Origin: Candidatus Dormiibacterota bacterium
GTDB lineage: Bacteria; Chloroflexota; Dormibacteria; Aeolococcales; Aeolococcaceae
NCBI GenBank assembly: GCA_955651875.1
Contig: CATPAP010000097.1
Coordinates: 1-15,583 of the forward strand
Direction: 5' to 3'
DNA length: 15,583 nt
A program made the position numbers and the translations under genes. Of the stretch, positions 6,633 to 14,647 are shown piece after piece (the stretch's first letter is position 1; each line of letters opens with the position of its first letter). Under the pieces are notes generated by a model. It was not told the origin of the DNA. It did no database searches and saw nothing but the letters and a program-made list of their open reading frames with translations.

Positions 6633-7573
6633 GTGTCGACACCGCGGCCGTCGTCCAACAGCCCGGTGGGCCGGAGGTCGCCAGCGCATCCGCGGTCGAC
6701 TTCGAGACCACCAAGGAGGTGGGGTACTACTCGCTGGTGTGGCGCCGGTTCCGCAGCCGCAAGGTGGCGCTGGTGGCCATCGCAGTCATCGTGATCATCG
6801 CGGCGTCGTGCTTCCTCGTGCCGCTCTTCCTGCCGCCCAACGTTCCAGATGCGTCCAACCCCTACGCGGGTCTTTCCGCCCAGCACCCGTTCGGCACAGA
6901 CGAGATCGGGCGCGATCTGTTCACTCGGAACCTGCTCGGCGGCCAGATCTCGCTCGAAGTCGGTCTCTTCGCGATGCTCGTCACGATCATCATCGCCACC
7001 GCCCTCGGCGCCTTGAGCGGCTTTGTGACCGGCATCGTCGACGGAGTCGTCACGCTGCTCACCAACGCGCTGCTCGGCATTCCGGGAATCGTCCTGCTCA
7101 TCCTGGTCAGCAAGATCCTGGTGTCTTCCGGCCTGTCGCCGGTCACCGGCGTCATCCTCGGGATCGGCTTCATCTCGTGGCCGCAGACGTCGCGCATCAT
7201 CCGCTCGGTTGTGCTCAGCCTGCGAGAGAAGGAGTTCGTCGAGGCCGCCCGGGCTCTCGGCACCACCCGCATGCGCATCATCCTGCGCCACATAGTTCCG
7301 AACGCGCTCGGCCCGATCATCGTCTCGGCAACCTTCGCGGTGGTCGGCGCCATCCTCCTCGAGTCGGCACTGTCCTTCCTCGGACTCGGAATCGGCATCC
7401 CGACAGCGACGTGGGGAGCCCTGCTCGAGGGAGGCTACACGGCCACCACAGCGCACAACGACTTCCTGTACGCACTCTGGCCCGGGCTCTCGATCCTGAT
7501 CACTGTGCTGTGCTTCGCCTACGTCGGAGACGCCCTTCGCGACGCGTTCGACCCGCGGTCGTTCGAGCGCTGA
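6629..7573 (+). CDS. ABC transporter permease, DppC/OppC type
   Basis: This is the second transmembrane subunit of the importer, 314 residues, usual length for DppC/OppC. A short hydrophilic N-terminus is followed by TM1 (about 46-69). The conserved HPFGTDEIGRDLFTR lies at 86-100. The EAA loop that docks on the ATPases is EFVEAARALGTTRMR (202-216) with LRHIVPNALGPIIV after it. The C-terminus has the family ending YVGDALRDAFDPR. The start overlaps the stop of the first permease by ATGA, and its own stop overlaps the ATPase start as TGATG, so the block is almost certainly one transcript with coupled translation. It would pair with the DppB-like subunit in the inner membrane. Confidence 0.95.
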   Translation: MSVDTAAVVQQPGGPEVASASAVDFETTKEVGYYSLVWRRFRSRKVALVAIAVIVIIAASCFLVPLFLPPNVPDASNPYAGLSAQHPFGTDEIGRDLFTRNLLGGQISLEVGLFAMLVTIIIATALGALSGFVTGIVDGVVTLLTNALLGIPGIVLLILVSKILVSSGLSPVTGVILGIGFISWPQTSRIIRSVVLSLREKEFVEAARALGTTRMRIILRHIVPNALGPIIVSATFAVVGAILLESALSFLGLGIGIPTATWGALLEGGYTATTAHNDFLYALWPGLSILITVLCFAYVGDALRDAFDPRSFER

Positions 7574-9066
7574 TGGCGGCTGAGGAGGCCGACGACCTCC
7601 GCGGTCTGCGGATCATCGCCGGCATCGCCACCGTGCAGGGGCTGCTGACGGTTATCGGCGGCCTTGTGCTGGTGATTCTGTCGTTCGGCAACGGAGGCAA
7701 CGGGGGAGCATTCTTCGTCGGCGTGATCGCGATTGTCGCCGGTGGGTTGCTCGGCTGGGCCGCGCGCGGCCTGCCGCAGTTGAGCAACCCCTCACGGCGT
7801 CGGCTTCTCACGCTGGAGTGGCTGATACTGGTTGCCGCCCTCGTCGTTGGTTTCGTGGGCACCCTGTACGCCTTGTTTGACGTCATCCTCGCCGCGATCA
7901 TCATCGTCTCTCTGCAGTTCCGCAGTTCCACCGCCGGTGCGTTCGCGGTCGGATTCGTCGGCGAGCATCCCCCGGAGAATCTCTTAGAGCTACCACGAAG
8001 CGCGGCGCGCGCTGAGCTCGTTCCCGGGGAGCCGCTGCTCTCGGTCGAGGGTTTGCGGACGCACTTCTTCACCAATGACGGCATTGTCAAGGCGGTCGAC
8101 GGGATCAGCTTCACCGTCCAGCCAGGCGAGACCGTCGGGATCGTCGGCGAGTCCGGCTGCGGAAAGAGCATGACGTCGCTCTCGATCATGCGTCTGCTGA
8201 GCAACCCGGGACGCACCGTCGCCGGGCGCATCATGTTCTCGGGCCGCAACATCCTCGAGCTCTCCGACGAGGAGATGGAGGACATACGCGGCAACGATAT
8301 CGCGATGATCTTCCAGGAGCCGATGACCGCCCTGAACCCCGTCTTCAAGGTCGGCGACCAGATTCGCGACAGCCTGACACGGCACTTTGGCATCAGCGAT
8401 CGCCAGGCCCGCGCCCGCATCGTCGAGCTCTTCGAGAAGGTGCGCATCCCGTCGCCGAGACAGCGTGTGCAGGACTACCCGCATCAACTGTCGGGTGGCA
8501 TGCGTCAGCGCGTCATGATCGCCATGGCGCTCGCTTGCAATCCGCGACTGCTAATTGCCGATGAGCCGACCACGGCGCTTGATGTCACCATACAAGCACA
8601 GATCCTCGCGCTGCTCGACGAGCTCAAGCGCACCGAGAACATGGGCATCATCATGATCACACACGATCTCGGAGTCATAGCAGAGACGGCCGACAAGGTC
8701 TCGGTCATGTATGCCGGCAAGATCGTCGAGTCGGCTTCGGTTTTTGAGGTCTTCGCGCGAGCCAAGCATCCCTACACGCAAGGCCTATTGGCGTCGATGC
8801 CGTCCCGCGACAAGATCGGCCAGCGGCTCAATGCAATCCAGGGTGTCGTGCCTCACCCGCTGAACCTTCCTCCCGGGTGCAGCTTCGCCCCGCGATGTCC
8901 GCACCGATTCGACATGTGTGACACGGCATTCCCGGCGCTCGACAGCGTTGAACCCGACCACATGGCCGCCTGCTACCTCTACTCGCGCAAGCAGGACGAA
9001 GTCCGCACCGCGGGCGATGTTGAGATCGATCCGACGAGCCCCCTCGCAGAGGAGATGACTGGGTGA
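7573..9066 (+). CDS. ABC transporter ATPase, DppD/OppD type, fused to an N-terminal membrane domain
   Basis: This is an importer ATPase of 497 residues, against about 320-350 for the family. The ATPase part starts near residue 155 and has Walker A GESGCGKS (192-199), Q-loop FQEP (247-250), signature LSGGMRQR (306-313) and Walker B LLIADEPT with D330/E331. It also has THDLG (H-loop) and a C-terminal CSFAPRCPHRFDMC, the oligopeptide-ATPase tail motif. Residues 1-116 are instead hydrophobic, with likely membrane spans at about 13-37, 46-64, 80-100 and 103-116. A linker (117-154) joins the two parts in one uninterrupted frame. No ATG or GTG occurs between 7921 and 8060 that could start a separate ATPase, and the only TTG lies inside the ATPase fold. 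ATG 7573 overlaps the permease stop as TGATG. The role of the membrane domain is unknown. Confidence 0.94.
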   Translation: MAAEEADDLRGLRIIAGIATVQGLLTVIGGLVLVILSFGNGGNGGAFFVGVIAIVAGGLLGWAARGLPQLSNPSRRRLLTLEWLILVAALVVGFVGTLYALFDVILAAIIIVSLQFRSSTAGAFAVGFVGEHPPENLLELPRSAARAELVPGEPLLSVEGLRTHFFTNDGIVKAVDGISFTVQPGETVGIVGESGCGKSMTSLSIMRLLSNPGRTVAGRIMFSGRNILELSDEEMEDIRGNDIAMIFQEPMTALNPVFKVGDQIRDSLTRHFGISDRQARARIVELFEKVRIPSPRQRVQDYPHQLSGGMRQRVMIAMALACNPRLLIADEPTTALDVTIQAQILALLDELKRTENMGIIMITHDLGVIAETADKVSVMYAGKIVESASVFEVFARAKHPYTQGLLASMPSRDKIGQRLNAIQGVVPHPLNLPPGCSFAPRCPHRFDMCDTAFPALDSVEPDHMAACYLYSRKQDEVRTAGDVEIDPTSPLAEEMTG

Positions 9067-10142
9067 CACAAGCTCCGCCGCCACCCTCTGCACCGGCGGC
9101 GCCTCAGCCCGCGCCGACCCCTGGCGCGGAGAGACCCCCACTTTTCGAGGTCAATCATCTCGTGAAGCACTTTCCAGTCAAGGGGAATGCTCTGACCGGT
9201 AGCGGAGCGGTGGTGCAGGCTGTGAGCGACGTGAGCTTCACCATCCAGGAAGGCGAGACGCTCGGCATCGTGGGCGAATCGGGCTGTGGTAAGACCACCA
9301 TGGGACGCCTGCTCATCCGCCTCATCGAGGCCACGTCAGGATCGCTGGTCTACCGCGGTGTCGACCTGCGATCACTCGCCTACAAAGACCTCAAACCGTA
9401 CCGCGCGAAGATGCAGATTATCTTTCAGGATCCTTACGCCTCTCTGAACCCGCGCCTTCCGGTTGGCGATATCATCGGCGAAGGCCTGTACAACTTCGGT
9501 GTACGGCACGCGCCCGACCGCGAGCGCATTGTCGCGCAAACACTCGACCGTGTCGGACTCAGAAAATACTACATCAACCGTTATCCGCATGAATTTTCCG
9601 GTGGGCAGCGGCAACGCATTGGCATCGCGCGCGCGCTGGTGCTCCAGCCCGAGTTCGTGGTTGCGGATGAACCCGTCTCGGCGCTCGACGTGTCCATCCA
9701 GTCCCAGGTGCTCAACCTGCTCAAGGATCTTCAAAAGGAATTCGGGCTGACCTACATCTTCATCTCCCACAATCTTTCGGTGGTTGAGCACATCAGCGAC
9801 CGCGTGGGTGTCATGTACTTGGGCAAGATCGTTGAACTCGCTTCCGCAGCCGAGCTGTATAGCAACCCACGTCATCCATACACGCAGGCGCTGTTGAGCG
9901 CGGTGCCGATTCCGGATCCCACCATGCGCCGCGAGCGGGTTTTGCTGAAGGGCGACGTGCCGTCGCCGATCAACCCGCCGTCAGGGTGCCGTTTCCACAC
10001 CCGCTGCCCGGTCGCTCAGCAGATCTGCACCGCTGAGGATCCTCATTTCGAGCCCAAGGACAATAATCCCAAGCACCTCGCCGCCTGCTTTTTCTCCGAC
10101 ACGCAGGCGGTAAAAGAGATCGCCGCCAAGCTTGCCCTCTAG
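9063..10142 (+). CDS. ABC transporter ATPase, DppF/OppF type
   Basis: This is the second ATPase of the importer, 359 residues, and it should form a heterodimer with the preceding ATPase. It has Walker A GESGCGKT (71-78), Q-loop FQDPYASLNPR, signature FSGGQRQR (178-185), Walker B VVADEPVSALD with D202/E203, and H-loop SHNLS. The C-terminal CRFHTRCPVAQQIC is the oligopeptide-ATPase tail. The first 26 residues are a Pro/Ala-rich, probably disordered, extension. GTG 9063 is chosen because it overlaps the previous stop as GTGA and GAGGAG lies about 8 bases upstream. Third codon positions here are visibly less GC-rich (AGA AAA TAC, CAT GAA TTT) than in the permease genes. It is a normal full-length member with no missing catalytic residue. 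Confidence 0.96.
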   Translation: MTQAPPPPSAPAAPQPAPTPGAERPPLFEVNHLVKHFPVKGNALTGSGAVVQAVSDVSFTIQEGETLGIVGESGCGKTTMGRLLIRLIEATSGSLVYRGVDLRSLAYKDLKPYRAKMQIIFQDPYASLNPRLPVGDIIGEGLYNFGVRHAPDRERIVAQTLDRVGLRKYYINRYPHEFSGGQRQRIGIARALVLQPEFVVADEPVSALDVSIQSQVLNLLKDLQKEFGLTYIFISHNLSVVEHISDRVGVMYLGKIVELASAAELYSNPRHPYTQALLSAVPIPDPTMRRERVLLKGDVPSPINPPSGCRFHTRCPVAQQICTAEDPHFEPKDNNPKHLAACFFSDTQAVKEIAAKLAL

Positions 10143-10162
10143 CATCGCCTTGAGGGTGGGCC

Positions 10163-11599
10163 ATGCGTGACACTGCCGCGCGTCTCCTCGACGCTGCCGA
10201 GGCGGTCGGCGCAGAGTATGCAGACTGCCGCGTCGTCGAGCGGACGACACAGTCGGTGACCGTCAAGAACGGCCGTGTCAACAATGTCACTCAGTTCGAG
10301 GATGCGGGGTCCGGGGTCCGAGTGATCGTCGATGGCGCCTGGGGCTTTGCTGGTACTCAGCGAACGGACGCAGTGGGACTTGAGGCTGCTGCTCGGCTAG
10401 CCGTGAGGATCGCGAGAGCATCAGCCCGTACCGCTGTCGATCGCGTGCTTCTTGCTCCGGCAGCGGCCGTGACAGCGAAATATACAACGCCGGTACGGAT
10501 CGATCCGTTTAGCGTGTCGCTTGACCGCAAGATCGAACTCCTGCTGGCTGCGGACACAGCGATGGACGTACCCGGCGTCACCACGCGCCAGGGATCACTC
10601 GGGGGTGTCCGCCACCATCAGCTGTTTGCAAGCAGCGAGGGCTCACGGATCGAGCAGACGATCTTCGAGACCGGTGGTGGCCTCGACGCGACGGCAACAG
10701 CGGAGGGTGAGGTGCAGTCGCGCAGCTTTCCCAACAGCTTCGGGCGCCAGCAGCTGACCGGCGGTTGGGAGATCATCGAAGAGATGGACCTTGCCGGCAA
10801 CGGCCCGCGAATCGCAGAGGAGGCGATCGCTTTGCTCAGCGCGGACCTCTGCCCGGAAGGGAGGATGACCCTGATCCTCGACGCCACCCAGGCCGCGCTC
10901 CAGGTCCACGAATCATGTGGCCATCCGACCGAGCTCGACCGGGTGCTCGGTTTCGAGGCGGCGTATGCGGGTACGTCGTTTCTCATGCCCGACATGCTCG
11001 GCAGCTTCCGTTACGGAAGTGAGGCGGTCACCATCAGTGCTGATGCGACCAGCCCGCGAGGGCTTGGCACCTTCGGCTATGACGACGAGGGCGTGGCTGC
11101 GCAGCGCACCCTTCTCATCGACCAAGGGCTGTTCACCGGTTACCTCACATCGCGTGAAACCGCCGCGCGGTTCGACCAGTCCAGTGGTGGCACGGTGCGC
11201 GCCGAGAGCTGGAACCGCATCCCGCTCATCCGGATGACCAACATCAACCTGGAGCCGGGCACGTCGAGTCTCGAGGAGATGATCGCCACCACTGAGCACG
11301 GCGTCTACCTCGAGACCAATCGCTCATGGAGCATCGACGACCGCAGGCTCAACTTCCAGTTCGGCACCCAGGCCGGCTGGGAGATCTGCGACGGCCGACG
11401 GACCAAGCTCATACGCAATCCGCTGTACAGCGGTAACACCCCGCGGTTCTGGAACTCGTGCGACGCGGTGGCCGGGTCCAGCGAGTGGCACATGTACGGC
11501 GTGATCAACTGTGGCAAGGGTCAGCCCGGCCAGGTGATGCACGTTGGCCACGGCGCGGCGCCGTGCCGATTCCGCGATGTTGCGGTGCGACCCGCGTGA
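10163..11599 (+). CDS. tldD: TldD-type zinc metallopeptidase
   Basis: This is the catalytic subunit of the TldD/TldE metallopeptidase, 478 residues, usual length for the family. The metal motif is HESCGH (H249, E250, H254), followed by PTELDR. The expected C-terminal metal-ligand cysteine is C450 in VINCGKGQPGQ. By family, TldD forms a heterodimer with TldE and degrades unfolded or extended peptides, or trims modified peptides such as microcin B17, in the cytoplasm. ATG 10163 has GAGGGTGGG just upstream and lies only 20 bases after the importer ATPase stop, with no terminator seen between them. It may thus be read from the importer transcript. It overlaps tldE by GTGA. I see no local precursor-peptide gene, so its substrate is open. 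Peptides taken up by the neighbouring transporter are a reasonable candidate. Confidence 0.93.
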   Translation: MRDTAARLLDAAEAVGAEYADCRVVERTTQSVTVKNGRVNNVTQFEDAGSGVRVIVDGAWGFAGTQRTDAVGLEAAARLAVRIARASARTAVDRVLLAPAAAVTAKYTTPVRIDPFSVSLDRKIELLLAADTAMDVPGVTTRQGSLGGVRHHQLFASSEGSRIEQTIFETGGGLDATATAEGEVQSRSFPNSFGRQQLTGGWEIIEEMDLAGNGPRIAEEAIALLSADLCPEGRMTLILDATQAALQVHESCGHPTELDRVLGFEAAYAGTSFLMPDMLGSFRYGSEAVTISADATSPRGLGTFGYDDEGVAAQRTLLIDQGLFTGYLTSRETAARFDQSSGGTVRAESWNRIPLIRMTNINLEPGTSSLEEMIATTEHGVYLETNRSWSIDDRRLNFQFGTQAGWEICDGRRTKLIRNPLYSGNTPRFWNSCDAVAGSSEWHMYGVINCGKGQPGQVMHVGHGAAPCRFRDVAVRPA

Positions 11600-12930
11600 C
11601 CAGCGAGATGCGTTCGCACGACGAGCTTCTCGCCATCGCTGACGGCATCCTGGAAAGGGCGAGCGCTCAGGGAGAGGCCGAGGTGACAGTCACCGAATCG
11701 GCGACGGCGCTCACCCGATTCGCCAACGGTGGGATCCATCAGAACGTCGCAGATCGAACGCAACGCCTGCGCCTCCGGCTGGTGCGTGACGACCGGTCCG
11801 GGGTCGGCGAGATGCAGGTCGTCGGCGACGACGCTACCCAGACGCTCGTCGACACGGCCGAGGCGATCCGCTCGCACTCACCTCACGGCGAGCCCGTCCA
11901 TCCCATCCGCCCCGACGGAGGGGCTGACACCGACACTGGGTACAGCGACGTGACCGAGGCGGTCACACCCGAGGAGCGCGCCGACACGGTGGCGATGCTG
12001 TGCGCGGCAGCCGAAGCAGCGGGCCAGAAGGCGTTTGGGACCTATGAGACCGCCGTAACGTCTGTCGCCATGGTGAGCAGTCTTGGCCTGCGGCGCGCCG
12101 CGCGCCACAGCGTCGCCGAGCTGATCGCCGTGTGCCGCGGGGATGACGGCTCGGCGTATGGCGCGCGTCAAGCCGCGGACGCGTCGACCATCCAAGCGCC
12201 CGCCCTCGCCACCGAGGTGACGGATCGCTGCGCGCGCAACCAGGGCGCGACCTCGGTTGACCCGGGGACGTACGAGGTGGTGCTCTCGCCGTACGCAGCG
12301 GCGGAGATGCTCGAGTACCTCGGGTTGATCGGCCTCGGTGGCCTCTCCGTCCTGGAACATCGCAGCTTCATGCGCTTTGGCGAGCGGCTGATGAGCGAGA
12401 CGGTGACCATCACGGACGACGTCAGGCGGCCTGAGCTCGCGCCGCTCCCCTTCGATGGTGAGGGCTCGACCACCAAGCCGGTCACCATCATCGACCGCGG
12501 CGTTTGTGCTGGCGTCGTCCACGACTCGGTCACCGCGGCGCGAACGGGTGTCACGACCACCGGTCACTCCTTCCCGCAGCCCAACGCCGAGGGACCGCTG
12601 CCGCGGTATCTCTGCCTCCAGAGCGGTGAGGGTGACCCAGACTCCATGATCGCCAGCTGCGTTCGTGGCCTTCTGGTAACGCGTTTCTGGTACGTGCGCC
12701 CGGTGCATCCGCTGCAGACCATCATCACCGGCATGACCAGGGATGGGACCTTCCTCATCCAGCACGGTCGCGTGGTGCGGCCCGTGCGTGATCTGCGCTT
12801 CACCCAGAGCATCATCGGTGCGCTCGCCGATGTACGGTCCATCGGCTCGGAGCGGATCGCGTCGCGCGGGTACTTCGGCGCCGCCCTGGCTCCGTGGCTG
12901 CATCTCGGGCACTTCACGTTCAGCTCGTGA
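11596..12930 (+). CDS. tldE: TldE/PmbA-type partner subunit of the TldD peptidase
   Basis: This is the non-catalytic partner of TldD, 444 residues from GTG 11596, which overlaps the tldD stop as GTGA. ATG 11608 is an alternative start (440 residues). Neither start has a strong ribosome-binding site, so coupling to tldD translation is likely. No HExxxH motif is present, as expected for TldE/PmbA. Family-like stretches include an N-terminal TRFANGGIHQNVADRT, where TldD/E proteins carry their RFANSxIHQN-like strand, and a C-terminal region with GPLPRYLCLQSGEGD and GTFLIQHGRVVRPVRDLRF. Being directly adjacent to tldD supports formation of the TldD/E heterodimer. The reading frame looks intact. 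Confidence 0.9.
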   Translation: MTSEMRSHDELLAIADGILERASAQGEAEVTVTESATALTRFANGGIHQNVADRTQRLRLRLVRDDRSGVGEMQVVGDDATQTLVDTAEAIRSHSPHGEPVHPIRPDGGADTDTGYSDVTEAVTPEERADTVAMLCAAAEAAGQKAFGTYETAVTSVAMVSSLGLRRAARHSVAELIAVCRGDDGSAYGARQAADASTIQAPALATEVTDRCARNQGATSVDPGTYEVVLSPYAAAEMLEYLGLIGLGGLSVLEHRSFMRFGERLMSETVTITDDVRRPELAPLPFDGEGSTTKPVTIIDRGVCAGVVHDSVTAARTGVTTTGHSFPQPNAEGPLPRYLCLQSGEGDPDSMIASCVRGLLVTRFWYVRPVHPLQTIITGMTRDGTFLIQHGRVVRPVRDLRFTQSIIGALADVRSIGSERIASRGYFGAALAPWLHLGHFTFSS

Positions 12931-12964
12931 CCGGCCGCGCAGGGGTGAACGCAACGGCCGCTCG

Positions 12965-14587
12965 ATGACCTCGTCGTCGACAGTGCCTGACGACGCCCGA
13001 GCGGCTGGAGCCAAGCGACATCGTCATCGCCTGTGGGGAACGGCGATCGCGATCGTCGGCGTCGTCATCGTGGCACGCAACCTCTGGGCTCTCGACAGTG
13101 CTCCGCTCGGTGCCTACATCGACGAGACATCCATCGGCTACAACGCGTGGGCGATCAGCACGCACGGGGTCGACGAGCACGGCGCTCACCTTCCGCTGTA
13201 CTTCACCGCGTTCGGCGAGTACAAGAACCCTGTCTACATCTACACCCTGAGCGCCGTTCTCCGCGTTCTGCCGCTGTCCGTGGCAACGGAGCGCCTCCCC
13301 GCTGCTTTCTTCGGGTTGCTCACCTGCCTGTTCATCACGCTGCTCGCCTGGCGTCGCAGCCGCTCGCTGCCGATCACCCTGCTCGCGCTCGGCCTCGCCG
13401 GCCTGACCCCCTGGCTGACAGTGGAGAGTCGCGTAGGTTTCGAGGTCATCGCTCTGCTCGCCACGGTGTCGGGCGCGCTCTGGTGCCTGTCGATCGCGCA
13501 AGACGGCGGCCGCCGACGCGCCGGCTGGTATCTGGCTGCCGGCTGCCTGCTCGCCATCGCCGTCTTCGCGTACAGCACGGGGCGTGTGGCCGTGGCGCTG
13601 TTCGTCGTCGCGCTGGTGATCACGGAGTGCTGGCGCACCGCCCACCGGCTGGGCGAGTGGCTGCTCACCCTTGTCCCCGTGGCCGGCGCATACGCGCTGC
13701 TCGAAGCCTGGAACCTCGCGCACCCGGGCGCGTTGATCGCCCGATTCAACGCCATCAGCATCGCGACGGACGGCGCATCTCCAGCAACCGTGGTGGGGCG
13801 CTTCGTCGGCAACTATTTCACTTACCTCGGTCGCGACTTCCTTTTCGTGCAGGGCGATCACCGCACCCGTCACGCCACCCAGTTCGGCGGCATGCTGCTG
13901 TGGATCACGCTGCCCCTGATCGTCGCCGGCGTGGTGGGCGCCTGGCGACAGCGCGATCAGCGGTTCATGCGCTTCGTGCTCCTCGGCACGCTCGCGTCAC
14001 CGGTGAGCGCGGCGGTCACCGCGGAGAGCGTGCCTCACGCACTGCGCGCCGCGGTGATGCTGCCGTTCCTGCTCGTGCTCGCCGTCGAAGGGATCGTGTT
14101 CATCGCGGCGCGCGCACCGTCCTGGCGCCGGCGCGCAGCGATGATCGCGACGCTCGCGATCGTCGTCCAGGGTGCGCTGTTCACCATCGACCTGTATGCA
14201 ACCTGGCCGGCCCGGTCTGCGCTCAACTTCGACGCCGGCGAGATCGACGCCATCACGCGTGCTCACGACCTGGCCGCCGGTGGCCAGGTGCTGCTCTCCA
14301 CCACTCTCGAGGCTCCCTACATCCAGGCCGCGTTCACATTGCGCCCGCCGCCGCCGACGCAGTTCACGCCGGACTCGGTGACGCCGCTAATCGCCGAGAT
14401 GCACATGGCGCTGATGGATCCCGGCGTGCCCCCCACGCAGCCGGGTGCGATCGCCGTGCTCAGCGCCGCTGACCCGGCGCCTCCCGATGCACAGCGCCTC
14501 TTCGTGGAGGTCACTCCCGCCGCGCCGTTCGCGTTCGGCACCAAGCCACCGCGGTACCAAACCGTCGTCGTCTACCGGTTGCGTTGA
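12965..14587 (+). CDS. GT-C-fold multispan membrane glycosyltransferase (GT39/ArnT-like)
   Basis: This is an integral membrane protein of 540 residues that probably transfers a sugar from a polyprenyl-phosphate donor at the outer face of the membrane. TM1 is about 24-42. The first external loop carries YIDETSIGYNAW with D53/E54, the acidic pair typical of the GT-C active site. GEYKNPVYIY (84-93), ESRVGFE (154-160) and GNYFTYLGRDFLFVQGD (282-298) follow. About ten further hydrophobic spans reach residue 405, and the C-terminal 130 residues are soluble and probably external. ATG 12965 is the first plausible start and lies 34 bases after tldE. No good ribosome-binding site is visible, so the start is less certain. 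Acceptor and sugar cannot be assigned. A functional link to the peptide genes is not shown. It may simply share the transcript. Confidence 0.8.
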   Translation: MTSSSTVPDDARAAGAKRHRHRLWGTAIAIVGVVIVARNLWALDSAPLGAYIDETSIGYNAWAISTHGVDEHGAHLPLYFTAFGEYKNPVYIYTLSAVLRVLPLSVATERLPAAFFGLLTCLFITLLAWRRSRSLPITLLALGLAGLTPWLTVESRVGFEVIALLATVSGALWCLSIAQDGGRRRAGWYLAAGCLLAIAVFAYSTGRVAVALFVVALVITECWRTAHRLGEWLLTLVPVAGAYALLEAWNLAHPGALIARFNAISIATDGASPATVVGRFVGNYFTYLGRDFLFVQGDHRTRHATQFGGMLLWITLPLIVAGVVGAWRQRDQRFMRFVLLGTLASPVSAAVTAESVPHALRAAVMLPFLLVLAVEGIVFIAARAPSWRRRAAMIATLAIVVQGALFTIDLYATWPARSALNFDAGEIDAITRAHDLAAGGQVLLSTTLEAPYIQAAFTLRPPPPTQFTPDSVTPLIAEMHMALMDPGVPPTQPGAIAVLSAADPAPPDAQRLFVEVTPAAPFAFGTKPPRYQTVVVYRLR

Positions 14588-14634
14588 GCGGACCCGCGCT
14601 CTCCGAGGAAGGGCGCCGATTCGACCCTCCCCAG

Positions 14635-14640
14635 TAGAAT
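14635..14640 (+). promoter_or_regulatory. -10 element (TAGAAT) giving a probable leaderless thiolase mRNA
   Basis: TAGAAT matches the TANNNT -10 consensus and ends 7 bases before the thiolase ATG, the distance at which transcription normally starts. The mRNA would then begin at or next to the start codon. There is no Shine-Dalgarno sequence in CCCAACA before the ATG, which agrees. No clear -35 hexamer is seen. Confidence 0.5.
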
Positions 14641-14647
14641 CCCAACA

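Noticed and set aside
13033..14472. 479-residue open frame overlapping the glycosyltransferase
   Set aside because: It is Arg-rich and lacks any domain. The other frame carries the membrane spans and GT-C motif.
14596..14616. Imperfect hairpin between the glycosyltransferase and thiolase genes
   Set aside because: The stem has a mismatch and a wobble pair and no T-run follows, so I do not call it a terminator.
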